Shown here piece by piece: positions 17,875-25,134 of a DNA stretch of 32,908 bases; positions within the stretch are counted from its first letter, which is position 1; each line of letters begins with the position of its first letter. The translations under genes and the position numbers were made by a program. Source of the DNA: Planctomycetota bacterium. GTDB lineage: Bacteria; Planctomycetota; UBA1135; GCA-002748355. The notes below the pieces were generated by a model that saw nothing but the letters and a program-made list of their open reading frames with translations, ran no database searches and was not told the origin of the DNA. The DNA lies in assembly GCA_020426005.1 (NCBI GenBank), contig JAGQQW010000001.1, positions 1 through 32,908 on the forward strand. The letters are read 5' to 3'.

Positions 17875-18368
17875 CGAGGGACCTCGCGAGCGATGTCCGC
17901 CAGCATGGAGGCGAGAACGCGTTCTACCATTTCGAGAGCAGGCGCCATCCCCAGACGCACTGCGGGCGACAAGCCGACACCGGTCCTCGTGGACGCCGGT
18001 TCGATCCCGACGATTTCGACGCGCGGCGGGAGATCCCCGAGCAGACTCGCCGCCGCGAGCAGCTCCGCGGCGCCGATCCCGTGTGCGCTGTCGGCACTCG
18101 AAGTCGAACGGGTCAGCGGTTCGGGCAGGTGATGCACGGTCCCCGGTGTCGCCTCGAGCCGCACGGCATCGAGCACGAGGATCGCAGTTCGCCCCTCGAG
18201 AAGCGTAAGGAGTGCGAGCCCTTGCGTCCCACCGTCGACGAAGGCGATACGAGGATGCGAGCCGGCGACTCGCGCGCGAGAAACCAATTCGATGCCGACG
18301 CCATCGTCCTCGAGCAGGACATTGCCGATTCCGAGCACGAGGATGGGTTCACGCGCCTTGGCCATCAT
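17871..18368 (-). CDS. hyaD: Hydrogenase large-subunit maturation endopeptidase (HyaD/HupD type)
   Basis: 165 residues. This protease cuts the C-terminal tail of the nickel-loaded large subunit, letting the active site close. Seen: the N-terminal GIGNVLLEDDGVG motif, and the expected nickel-sensing residues D22, D67 (LVLDAV) and H96 (AHGIG), matching E16/D62/H93 of HybD in position. Two adjacent ATGs (18368, 18365) are possible; I use the first. It overlaps the cytochrome b gene by 20 bases and hypF by ATGA. Its substrate should be the large subunit two genes upstream, which ends with a suitable tail after DPCLACASH. Confidence 0.94.
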   Translation of the reverse strand: MMAKAREPILVLGIGNVLLEDDGVGIELVSRARVAGSHPRIAFVDGGTQGLALLTLLEGRTAILVLDAVRLEATPGTVHHLPEPLTRSTSSADSAHGIGAAELLAAASLLGDLPPRVEIVGIEPASTRTGVGLSPAVRLGMAPALEMVERVLASMLADIAREVPR

Positions 18369-19074
18369 CGTTCTCGGTTCGCTGCGAGTCTTCGATGCGC
18401 CGGAACTTGCGACCCGAGATCATCGACGAGATCAGGCCGTTCTTCTGCTGCGTACCGTTCATGAGAACCAAGTAGACGTGCACGATCACGAACACGAGGA
18501 AGAACCATGCGACGAGATGGTGCGCGGTGTGCGTGCGGAACGAACCGCCGAGGAGCGGCCGGATCCAACCACAGAGAGAGTCCCAGAAGCCGCCGGGATT
18601 CGACTCGCCGTACATCGCGAATCCGGTTCCCATCATGAAGGCGCCACCGAGCACCGGAACGATCACGTACGACAAGCCGGCGAGCGCGTTGTGGCCCAGA
18701 TGCACATCACGGTAGTCGTGTCGCAGGTAGTTCCATGCCTGCCGCAAGAAGCTACGCCACCAACTCGGTAGCCACAGTTGCGGGAATCCAGATCGTGCAT
18801 ATCGGTTCCCGAGGAAGAACCACGCAACGCGCCAGAAGAACGCGATCGTGAAGACCGCCGCAGCCGTGAAGTGGATCGTGCGTACTGTGGCCATCCGTGA
18901 CAGGCCACCAGCCTCGCCCGTCGCGTTCGAGATCGGGTGCGTGATATAAATCCCGGTGACGAACAACACCGTGATCGCGCTCGCGAAGACCCAGTGGAAG
19001 ATGCGGATCGGCCACTGCCACACGAGCACCGGTTCGTAGAGCCGTCGACGACGCGATTGTGCAAGAACGTCCAC
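18349..19074 (-). CDS. hyaC: Ni/Fe-hydrogenase b-type cytochrome subunit
   Basis: 241 residues from GTG 19074, which has GAGGAGG five bases upstream. It is an integral membrane dihaem cytochrome b that takes electrons from the small subunit and reduces quinone. Four membrane helices are visible, with candidate haem-ligand histidines in IFHWVFA, IHFTAAAVFTIAFFW, THTAHHLVAWFF and VIVHVYLVL. A basic N-terminus suggests a cytoplasmic start. It follows the large-subunit gene by 9 bases, the usual hyaABC/hoxKGZ order. Confidence 0.95.
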   Translation of the reverse strand: MDVLAQSRRRRLYEPVLVWQWPIRIFHWVFASAITVLFVTGIYITHPISNATGEAGGLSRMATVRTIHFTAAAVFTIAFFWRVAWFFLGNRYARSGFPQLWLPSWWRSFLRQAWNYLRHDYRDVHLGHNALAGLSYVIVPVLGGAFMMGTGFAMYGESNPGGFWDSLCGWIRPLLGGSFRTHTAHHLVAWFFLVFVIVHVYLVLMNGTQQKNGLISSMISGRKFRRIEDSQRTENDDGQGA

Positions 19075-19083
19075 GAGTCCTCC

Positions 19084-20808
19084 TCAAGTCATGACTTCGA
19101 TCGATGCGACGAGGCTGCCGTCCGGGCCATAGACGTGGGATGCGCACGCGAGACACGGATCGAAGCTGTGAATCGTCCGCAGGATCTCGACCGGCTGCTT
19201 CGGATCGGCCATCGGAGTCCCGATCAGAGCGGATTCGTAGGGTCCGGGGCGACCTTGCGCGTCCTTCGGAGACGCATTCCACGTCGTCGGAACGACGCAC
19301 TGATAGTTGGCGATCTTGCCGTCCTGGATGTGGATCCAATGCCCGAGCGCGCCGCGCGGCGCTTCGGCGAAGCCGAACCCTTTGCAGTCGTTCGGCCAGG
19401 AGTCGGGGGACCACTTGGTGGTGTTTGCCGTGCTGTTCTCGCCGTTCTTCAGTGCTTCGATCAGGCGATCGAATTCGTCCTGCAGCCAACCGACGGCGAG
19501 CTGCGATTCGAGGCCGCGTGCTGCGGTTCGACCGAGAGTCGAGAAGAGCGCCGACGCCGGCACACCGAGTCGTCCGAGTGCCGAGTCCACCACTTCTTTG
19601 AACTCCGGTCGACCAGTCGCGTACCCGACCAGCATCCGTGCGAGCGGTCCGACCTCGACCGCATGCCCCTTCCAGCGTGGGGTCTTGAGCCACGAATACG
19701 CACCGTTCTCGTCGAGGTGATCGTACGGAGGTTTCGGTCCGGTGTAGTGCGCTTCCGTGTGACCGTCCCACGGATGCAGCGCCGTCTTGCCGTCGGGATA
19801 GCGATACCAGGATCGACCGACCTCTTCGAGAATCTCGTCCGAGTTCGTCGGGTCGACTTCGAGCACCTCGCCGAGGTTCTTGCCGAGAATCGCCCCACGC
19901 GGAAAGCGAAAAGCCGCTACGTCGGCGATCCCGTTCTGGGGAACGTCACCGTAGGCCATGTAGTTGCCGACGCCTTCGCCGATCGCTGCCCAGTCCTTGT
20001 AGAACGAAGCGATCGCCAGCAAGTCCGGCACGTAGAGCTGCTCGACGATGTCACGCGCTTCGAGGATCTTGCTGCGCACCAGTTCCAAACGCTCGATGTT
20101 GATCGCGGTGTCGCTCTGCAAGTCGATCGAACACGGGACTCCGCCGACGAGATAACTCGGGTGTGGGTTCTTTCCGCCGAAGACCGTGTGGATCTTGACG
20201 AGCTCCTTCTGCCACGCGAGCGCTTCGAGATAGTGCGCAACGGCCATGAGGTTGGCCTCGGGTGGAAGCTTGTACGCGGGATGCCCCCAATACGCGTTGG
20301 CGAACAAGCCGAGTTGACCTGAGTCAACGAACTTCTTGACGGTGGCAGCGGTGTCCCGGAAGTAGCCCTCACTGCTCTTCGGCCAGTGCGGAGAGACCTT
20401 CTGCGCGAGTTCGGCCGTGGCCTTCGGATCGGCGGACAGTGCGCTGACGATATCGACCCAGTCGAGCGCGTGCAGGTGATAGAAGTGAATGACGTGGTCC
20501 TGCACGAGCTGCGTCAAGTACATGATGTTGCGCACGATCTCCGCGACCTTCGGCACGGTCACACCGATCGCGTTCTCGACGCAGCGTACGGACGCGAGCG
20601 CATGGACGGTCGTGCAGACACCACAGATGCGTTGCGCGAACGCCCACGCATCGCGAGGGTCCCTACCCTGCAGGATGACTTCGATCCCGCGCCACATCGT
20701 GCCCGACGACAAGGCCTCGCGAATGCGATTGTCGTCGTCGAGCATCGCTTCGACGCGCAAATGGCCTTCGATTCGCGTTACGGGGTCGACGACGATTCGT
20801 GTAACCAT
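19084..20808 (-). CDS. hyaB: [NiFe]-hydrogenase large subunit
   Basis: 574 residues; the start is fixed by the family N-terminus MVTRIVVDPVTRIEGHLR with GGAGG eight to nine bases upstream. It binds the NiFe(CN)2CO site through C62/C65 (RICGVCT) and C552/C555 (DPCLACASH). E14 in RIEGHL fits the conserved N-terminal glutamate. A 16-residue tail beginning VYGPDG after H558 is the expected substrate of the protease encoded at 17871-18368. The protein is probably exported as a passenger of the Tat-targeted small subunit. Motifs fit respiratory uptake (group 1) enzymes. The gene starts 4 bases after the small-subunit stop. Confidence 0.97.
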   Translation of the reverse strand: MVTRIVVDPVTRIEGHLRVEAMLDDDNRIREALSSGTMWRGIEVILQGRDPRDAWAFAQRICGVCTTVHALASVRCVENAIGVTVPKVAEIVRNIMYLTQLVQDHVIHFYHLHALDWVDIVSALSADPKATAELAQKVSPHWPKSSEGYFRDTAATVKKFVDSGQLGLFANAYWGHPAYKLPPEANLMAVAHYLEALAWQKELVKIHTVFGGKNPHPSYLVGGVPCSIDLQSDTAINIERLELVRSKILEARDIVEQLYVPDLLAIASFYKDWAAIGEGVGNYMAYGDVPQNGIADVAAFRFPRGAILGKNLGEVLEVDPTNSDEILEEVGRSWYRYPDGKTALHPWDGHTEAHYTGPKPPYDHLDENGAYSWLKTPRWKGHAVEVGPLARMLVGYATGRPEFKEVVDSALGRLGVPASALFSTLGRTAARGLESQLAVGWLQDEFDRLIEALKNGENSTANTTKWSPDSWPNDCKGFGFAEAPRGALGHWIHIQDGKIANYQCVVPTTWNASPKDAQGRPGPYESALIGTPMADPKQPVEILRTIHSFDPCLACASHVYGPDGSLVASIEVMT

Positions 20809-20812
20809 CGGA

Positions 20813-21952
20813 TCACACCTCCATCTCGGAGTTCGTGTTCGCCTTCTCTGTGGCTGCTTGCGACTTCGAGCGTGCACGCTGGATCGCGAGCCCGGCGAGG
20901 TGCGCCGCGATACCGGCTCCGGCAGCAGCAGCGAGCGTCACACCGATCGTTTGCGGCGTCGTTTCGATGCCGGGCAGATGCACGTTCGCGAGACGCTCGT
21001 AGAACGGCCCGTCGTCCCAGAAGTGCTCTTCGCTACAACCGATGCAACCGTGTCCGGATCCAATCGGCCAAGAGACCCCTCCGTTCCACTTGAACGTCGC
21101 GCACGAGTTGTAGGTCGTCGGACCACGACAGCCCATCTTGTAGAGGCACCACCCTTTGTGTGCGCCTTCGTCGTCCCAGCTCTCGACGAACTGCCCCGCA
21201 TCGAAGAACGATCGGCGCAGACACTTGTCGTGCAATCTCTGCCGATAGAACATCTTCGGTCGACCAATGCGATCGAGTTCGGGGAGTCGACCGAACGTGA
21301 GCACGTACGTGAGTAGGCCGGTCATGACTTCGGCAATCGGCGGACAGCCAGGGACCTTGACGATCGGCTTGCCCGTGATGCACTCGTGCACGGGCTTGGC
21401 ACCGGTCGGATTCGGCGCCGCGGCCTGCACACATCCGTTCGATGCGCACGATCCCCAAGCAATGACGAACTTCGCGTGTGCGGCTGTCTCGCGCAGGACA
21501 TCGAGGAACGTCTCTCCGGCAACGGTGCAATAGACACCACCGTCCCGCGTGGGCGCATTGCCTTCGACCGCGAGCACGTATTCTGCTTCACCGCGCTTCG
21601 CACGCTCGACGAGGTCCTTGCGGATCTGCTCGACTTGATGCCCTGCCGCCGCCTGCAGTGTGTCGTCGTAGTCGAGCGAGATCATGTTGAGCACGATGTC
21701 TTGCGCAATCGGATGCGAACTCCGAAGGAAAGACTCGCTACAACACGTGCACTCGAGGCCGTGCAACCAGACCACGGGAAGGCGCGGTTTGGTCTCGAGC
21801 GCCGAAACGACGCGCGGCACTTCCTTCGCATCGAGCCCGAGCGATGCCGCCGTCATGGCGCAGAAGCTCAAGAACTGCCGCCGGGACACACCGTGTTGCC
21901 GGAGCAACTCGTAGGTCGTCAAAGAAGGGGAAAGGATCGGACTCGTGGCCAT
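20813..21952 (-). CDS. hyaA: [NiFe]-hydrogenase small subunit with six-cysteine proximal cluster, Tat-exported
   Basis: 379 residues from ATG 21952 (AGGGGGT upstream); an upstream ATG at 22000 is possible but would only lengthen the leader. A Tat signal with SRRQFLSFC (R24-R25) is followed by a hydrophobic stretch. The proximal cluster region is LECTCCSES (C68, C70, C71), WGSCASNGC (C169, C174) and PGCPP (C203). C70 and C174 are the two supernumerary cysteines that make the 4Fe-3S cluster in oxygen-tolerant membrane-bound hydrogenases such as Hyd-1 and Ralstonia MBH. Medial and distal cluster motifs (RLHDKC, CLYKMGC, GHGCIGC) are present. A C-terminal hydrophobic helix (~[20 protein letters not shown]) would anchor it beside the cytochrome b. 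Confidence 0.97.
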   Translation of the reverse strand: MATSPILSPSLTTYELLRQHGVSRRQFLSFCAMTAASLGLDAKEVPRVVSALETKPRLPVVWLHGLECTCCSESFLRSSHPIAQDIVLNMISLDYDDTLQAAAGHQVEQIRKDLVERAKRGEAEYVLAVEGNAPTRDGGVYCTVAGETFLDVLRETAAHAKFVIAWGSCASNGCVQAAAPNPTGAKPVHECITGKPIVKVPGCPPIAEVMTGLLTYVLTFGRLPELDRIGRPKMFYRQRLHDKCLRRSFFDAGQFVESWDDEGAHKGWCLYKMGCRGPTTYNSCATFKWNGGVSWPIGSGHGCIGCSEEHFWDDGPFYERLANVHLPGIETTPQTIGVTLAAAAGAGIAAHLAGLAIQRARSKSQAATEKANTNSEMEV

Positions 21953-22066
21953 GACACCCCCTGTCGTTTCTGGTCGCTCTCGAGCGGCCGTTGCCATCAT
22001 CGTCCGCGACTCCGGGCACCTACCATTCGCACGCCACCTACCCACCCCTGGGCTGGAGTGCGGATC
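21953..22066 (-). other. Leader gap between nickel-insertion pair and structural genes
   Basis: This 114-bp spacer is the largest gap inside the hydrogenase operon, where other junctions overlap or are under 10 bases. It could carry an internal promoter or processing site before the structural genes. CGCTC/GAGCG arms occur near 21976 but are too close to fold. No -35/-10 pair stands out. Confidence 0.3.
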
Positions 22067-22792
22067 TCACCCGAGTTCGTCGACGATCCTCCCGACGGCT
22101 TTCGCGGCGTCCGTACGCCTCAGCCCTGCGACGTCTCCGATCGCGGCTTCGAGGCTCTTGTCGTACGGAACACCGGGGAGCCAGCGCAACTGGAACTCGG
22201 CCGCGAGTTCGTGCGATGGCGCAACGTCTCCGGACTGGAAGTTCTCGACGAGCCCGAGGATGCTCGCATGCCGCTCACCGAGTAGCTGCACCATCCGACG
22301 GACCGTCTCGCGCACGACGATCGACGGTGTCGAAACGACCAGATACTCACAGCGCGGTAAGTAGCGCATGGCATCGAGTGCCGTATCTCCGAGTCCGGGC
22401 GGCATGTCGAGGACCAAGAGGTCCAGCTCGCCCCATCGCGTGATTGCAAGGAGTTCGAGGAGCGCGCCAGTCAATGCCGCGCCGCGGAGGGGCGCCGGTG
22501 TGCTTCCAGAGAACATCGCGATCGACATCAGCCGCACGCCATCACACATCGCTGGATCGATTCCATGCTCCTCGCTCGGAAACCCCATGGGTGCTCCGAG
22601 GATCACGTGGTCGGTGGGACTCGTGAGGTCGAGGTCGAAGAGACCCGTCCGAAGTCCGCGTTCGGCAGCGACCGTGGCGAAGAGGCACGACACGAGGCTC
22701 TTGCCGATCCCCCCCTTGCCGCCCGTTACGGCAACGATGCGTCGAACGCCGGCGAGGCGTTCCCCAATGATGGCCGCGCGCGGATCGATCAT
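22067..22792 (-). CDS. Mrp/MinD-type ATPase in the HypB position (mmHypB-like)
   Basis: 241 residues from ATG 22792, overlapping the hypA stop as ATGA; the open frame reaches back to 23248, but only inside hypA. It is a SIMIBI-class P-loop ATPase: deviant Walker A GGKGGIGKS (K26, K31), DLDLTSPTDHVILG after strand 2, and Walker B DLLVLDMPPGLGD. It lacks the CPxC cluster motif of Mrp/Nbp35 iron-sulfur carriers (VENFQSGD stands there) and is not the GTPase HypB, having no NKxD-type motif. The N-terminus IDPR...ERL, ITRWGELD and PLRG segments resemble, from memory, the Thermococcus kodakarensis mmHypB that delivers nickel with HypA. Nickel insertion is therefore inferred from homology and context. 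Confidence 0.85.
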   Translation of the reverse strand: MIDPRAAIIGERLAGVRRIVAVTGGKGGIGKSLVSCLFATVAAERGLRTGLFDLDLTSPTDHVILGAPMGFPSEEHGIDPAMCDGVRLMSIAMFSGSTPAPLRGAALTGALLELLAITRWGELDLLVLDMPPGLGDTALDAMRYLPRCEYLVVSTPSIVVRETVRRMVQLLGERHASILGLVENFQSGDVAPSHELAAEFQLRWLPGVPYDKSLEAAIGDVAGLRRTDAAKAVGRIVDELG

Positions 22793-23205
22793 GTGTCGAT
22801 CTCTCCTTCGATACGGCCGAGCGTGACTCCGCGTCCGTCGACGATGTCGAAGTCGGGACTGTCGCAATGCGGACAGCGCAGGTAGGCATGCGCGAGTTCG
22901 GGCACGAAGTGAATCGCTTCGGTCGCGTGTTCGTCGGCTTCGGTGTCGAGATCTGGAGCGTACTCGCGGTTGCACGGTCGACATCGAAGACGGACTGGTA
23001 CGGTGACCACCGAGAACTCCGTCGACGACACGAGAGCGTCGCTCGCGGGCCGGACTGCGGTGAGCGCGTTTTCGAAGGTCGCCGGACGAATGCTCTGTAG
23101 CTGCCCGATGCGGACTTCGACTTGAAGCACACGCGACATCCGCTGGGAACGCGCGGTCTCGCGAACCGCGGCGATCACCGCATCGGCCAAGGCGTACTCG
23201 TGCAT
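22789..23205 (-). CDS. hypA: Hydrogenase nickel-insertion protein HypA, long (archaeal-like) form
   Basis: 138 residues. HypA binds nickel through the N-terminal MHE and delivers it to the large subunit. Here MHEYALADAV is intact, and zinc would be held by C75/C78 (CRPC) and C111/C114 (CPHC). The 32-residue loop between the CxxC pairs, containing AIHFVPELAHAYL, is much longer than the ~13 residues in E. coli HypA and recalls the Thermococcus form. It is the first gene of the operon; AGGA lies about nine bases upstream of ATG 23205. The downstream ATPase gene overlaps by ATGA, consistent with a HypA-ATPase complex. Confidence 0.94.
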   Translation of the reverse strand: MHEYALADAVIAAVRETARSQRMSRVLQVEVRIGQLQSIRPATFENALTAVRPASDALVSSTEFSVVTVPVRLRCRPCNREYAPDLDTEADEHATEAIHFVPELAHAYLRCPHCDSPDFDIVDGRGVTLGRIEGEIDT

Positions 23206-23252
23206 GCCTACGTCCTATCCGTCCCATGGGCGACCTGTCCATTCGCACTTGG

Positions 23253-23271
23253 AGCAGGAAGCGCTCCTGCT
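23253..23271. promoter_or_regulatory. 7-bp inverted repeat between divergent hypA and LAB_N gene
   Basis: AGCAGGA (23253-23259) and TCCTGCT (23265-23271) are separated by five bases inside the 77-bp divergent spacer. It lies about 48 bases upstream of hypA and 11 bases before the LAB_N start, so it could be an operator or a leader hairpin sequestering the latter's ribosome site. Confidence 0.35.
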
Positions 23272-23282
23272 AACGTCGCGCC

Positions 23283-23888
23283 ATGAAGTGGGAGCCGATC
23301 CTCGCTATGGCCGTGCTGTTCGGTCTCGGCCTGTGGATCGTCGTGTCGCCAGCGCGGCACGGCGACTTGCCCGCCTTGCGCGAAGGCGCGCGCACGGTCG
23401 ACGTTCGCATCGGGAATGCACGCGGAGTCCTCGAAGCCGTCGGCAGCGGTGAGCAGGCGACCTATCGCATCCTGTGGCGTGACGGCGAGGTCGGCGAGGC
23501 GTTCGATGCACGCTCGCTCGACCACGACTTCGGCCGCGGCGCTGCGGATCGCATCCTCGACGACGCGGACAACCCACTGTTCCGCATCCTGTCGATCACG
23601 TCGTGGTCCGGCATCGTGTGGGTACTCGTCGGGTTCCTCGGGCAGGCGCTGTTCTTCGCGCGCATGGCCGTGCAGTGGATCGTCAGCGAACGCGAAAAGC
23701 GCAGCGTCGTACCTCGCATCTTCTGGGTCTTCAGCCTCGCAGGCGCGTTGATGCTGTTCGCGTACTTCGCGTGGCGGCGCGACATCATCGGCATCCTCGG
23801 CCAGACGACGGGTATCGTGATCTACGCGCGCAACCTGCGACTGATCACGAAGGAAGCGCGCCGGCAGTCGGCAAAAACGACTGCGTAG
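23283..23888 (+). CDS. LAB_N (lipid-A biosynthesis N-terminal) domain membrane protein
   Basis: 201 residues. An N-terminal membrane helix (~5-22) is followed by a ~80-residue soluble segment without recognised motif, then a LAB_N domain (~105-195) with VGFLGQALFFARMAVQWIVS, VPRIFWVFSLAG and GQTTGIVIYARNL, spanning the membrane about three times. LAB_N domains occur at the N-terminus of some LpxB proteins and as small stand-alone proteins beside glycosyltransferases; they are linked to lipid-A or lipid-linked sugar handling, but the activity is not established. No glycosyltransferase is adjacent here. No ribosome site is clear before ATG 23283. It is divergent from hypA and probably unrelated to the hydrogenase. 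Confidence 0.88.
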   Translation: MKWEPILAMAVLFGLGLWIVVSPARHGDLPALREGARTVDVRIGNARGVLEAVGSGEQATYRILWRDGEVGEAFDARSLDHDFGRGAADRILDDADNPLFRILSITSWSGIVWVLVGFLGQALFFARMAVQWIVSEREKRSVVPRIFWVFSLAGALMLFAYFAWRRDIIGILGQTTGIVIYARNLRLITKEARRQSAKTTA

Positions 23889-23917
23889 CCCACGTCGGCC
23901 CTTTGCTGGCTCCTTCC

Positions 23918-25123
23918 ATGCATCGATTCCTATTCTCCATATCGGGGTTCCTCGCGTTCGCCCAGAGCCTCGGACTCGCACAGACGAGCGTGACGCTCGC
24001 GCCGAACGCCCTCGTGGCCCCATGGCGCAAGCTCGTGGTCGACAAGGCCTACAGAGCGGAAGGAGCGAACGTCGCGGACTTCGACGGCGACGGAAGACTC
24101 GACCTCGTCTGCGGCGCGTTCTGGTTCAAGGGCCCGGACTTCACCGCGCGCACGCGCATTCACGCAGGCTCGTCGTTTCCGATCGGAGGCTATAGCGATC
24201 GCTTCTTTGCGTTCGTCGACGACTTCGACGGTGATGGTCGGACCGACGTCTTGACCGTCGGCCTCCCCGGGCAGAGCGCCTACTGGTACCGCAATCCGGG
24301 CACGAGCGGTTCATGGAGCGAATACCTGGTCGCTGCCGGTGTCGGCATGGAATCCCCAGCATTCGAGGACCTCGACCGCGACGGGATCCGAGAACTCGTG
24401 TGTGCGCAGGGCGGCAGCCTCGTTCGTCTCGTTCCCGATCGCACCAAGCCGTTCGCGCCGTGGACGTCGCACCCGATCTTCCGCAGCACGATCTTCGGAC
24501 CGTTCACGCATGGGCTGGGCGTCGGAGACGTCGATGGCGACGGACGCAAGGATGTCCTCACGAAGGGCGGCTGGTTCAGGCAGCCGGCGACTCTCGTTGG
24601 CGATCCGGACTGGACCGCTTTCCCTTACCTATTCTCGCCCTTCGGTGGCGCGCAGATGCACTGCGTCGATCTCGACGGGGATGGCGACGCGGACATCGTG
24701 TCGAGCTTCCACGCACACGGCTGGGGACTCGCGTGGTACGAGCACGTGAAACGCGGCAACGCGATCGACTTCGTGCCGCACGTCATCCTACCTCCCGTCT
24801 CACCACCACCGGGAACGCCACGCATGTCGCAGTTGCATGCGTTGTGCGTTGGGGACTTCGATGGTGACGGTGTCGCGGACATCGCTACCGGCAAGACCTT
24901 CTGGGCCCACAACGGCCTCGATCCCGGCGCGTTCGATCCCGCGGAGATCTGGATCTTCCACACACGACGGTCGAGTGCTGGAGTGCGCTTCGACCCGATG
25001 CACGTCGACGGCGACTCGGGTGTCGGTCGACAACTCGTTGCGCGGGACGTCAACGGCGACGGCACGCTCGATCTCGTCGTTGGGAACAAGAAGGGCGCAG
25101 CGATCCACTTCGCGCAGCGTTGA
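23918..25123 (+). CDS. Secreted FG-GAP/VCBS beta-propeller protein
   Basis: 401 residues from ATG 23918, chosen because a signal peptide (MHRFLFSISGFLAFAQSLGLAQ, cut near residue 22) starts there; the upstream open frame overlaps the LAB_N gene. Seven calcium-loop motifs of the DxDGDG type follow (DFDGDGRLD, DFDGDGRTD, DLDRDGIRE, DVDGDGRKD, DLDGDGDAD, DFDGDGVAD, DVNGDGTLD), consistent with a single seven-bladed integrin-alpha-like propeller. Blade three has Arg for Gly in its loop. No catalytic domain is attached, so binding or structural roles are likely. It starts 29 bases after the LAB_N stop and may be co-transcribed; its 3' end is 11 bp from a convergent protease gene. Confidence 0.88.
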   Translation: MHRFLFSISGFLAFAQSLGLAQTSVTLAPNALVAPWRKLVVDKAYRAEGANVADFDGDGRLDLVCGAFWFKGPDFTARTRIHAGSSFPIGGYSDRFFAFVDDFDGDGRTDVLTVGLPGQSAYWYRNPGTSGSWSEYLVAAGVGMESPAFEDLDRDGIRELVCAQGGSLVRLVPDRTKPFAPWTSHPIFRSTIFGPFTHGLGVGDVDGDGRKDVLTKGGWFRQPATLVGDPDWTAFPYLFSPFGGAQMHCVDLDGDGDADIVSSFHAHGWGLAWYEHVKRGNAIDFVPHVILPPVSPPPGTPRMSQLHALCVGDFDGDGVADIATGKTFWAHNGLDPGAFDPAEIWIFHTRRSSAGVRFDPMHVDGDSGVGRQLVARDVNGDGTLDLVVGNKKGAAIHFAQR

Positions 25124-25134
25124 GGGGTGCCCGT

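Noticed and set aside
22067..22792. Reading the ATPase as canonical HypB or as an Mrp iron-sulfur carrier
   Set aside because: There are no HypB histidine/cysteine or G-domain NKxD motifs, and the CPxC motif of Mrp/Nbp35 is missing; overlap with hypA favours the mmHypB reading.
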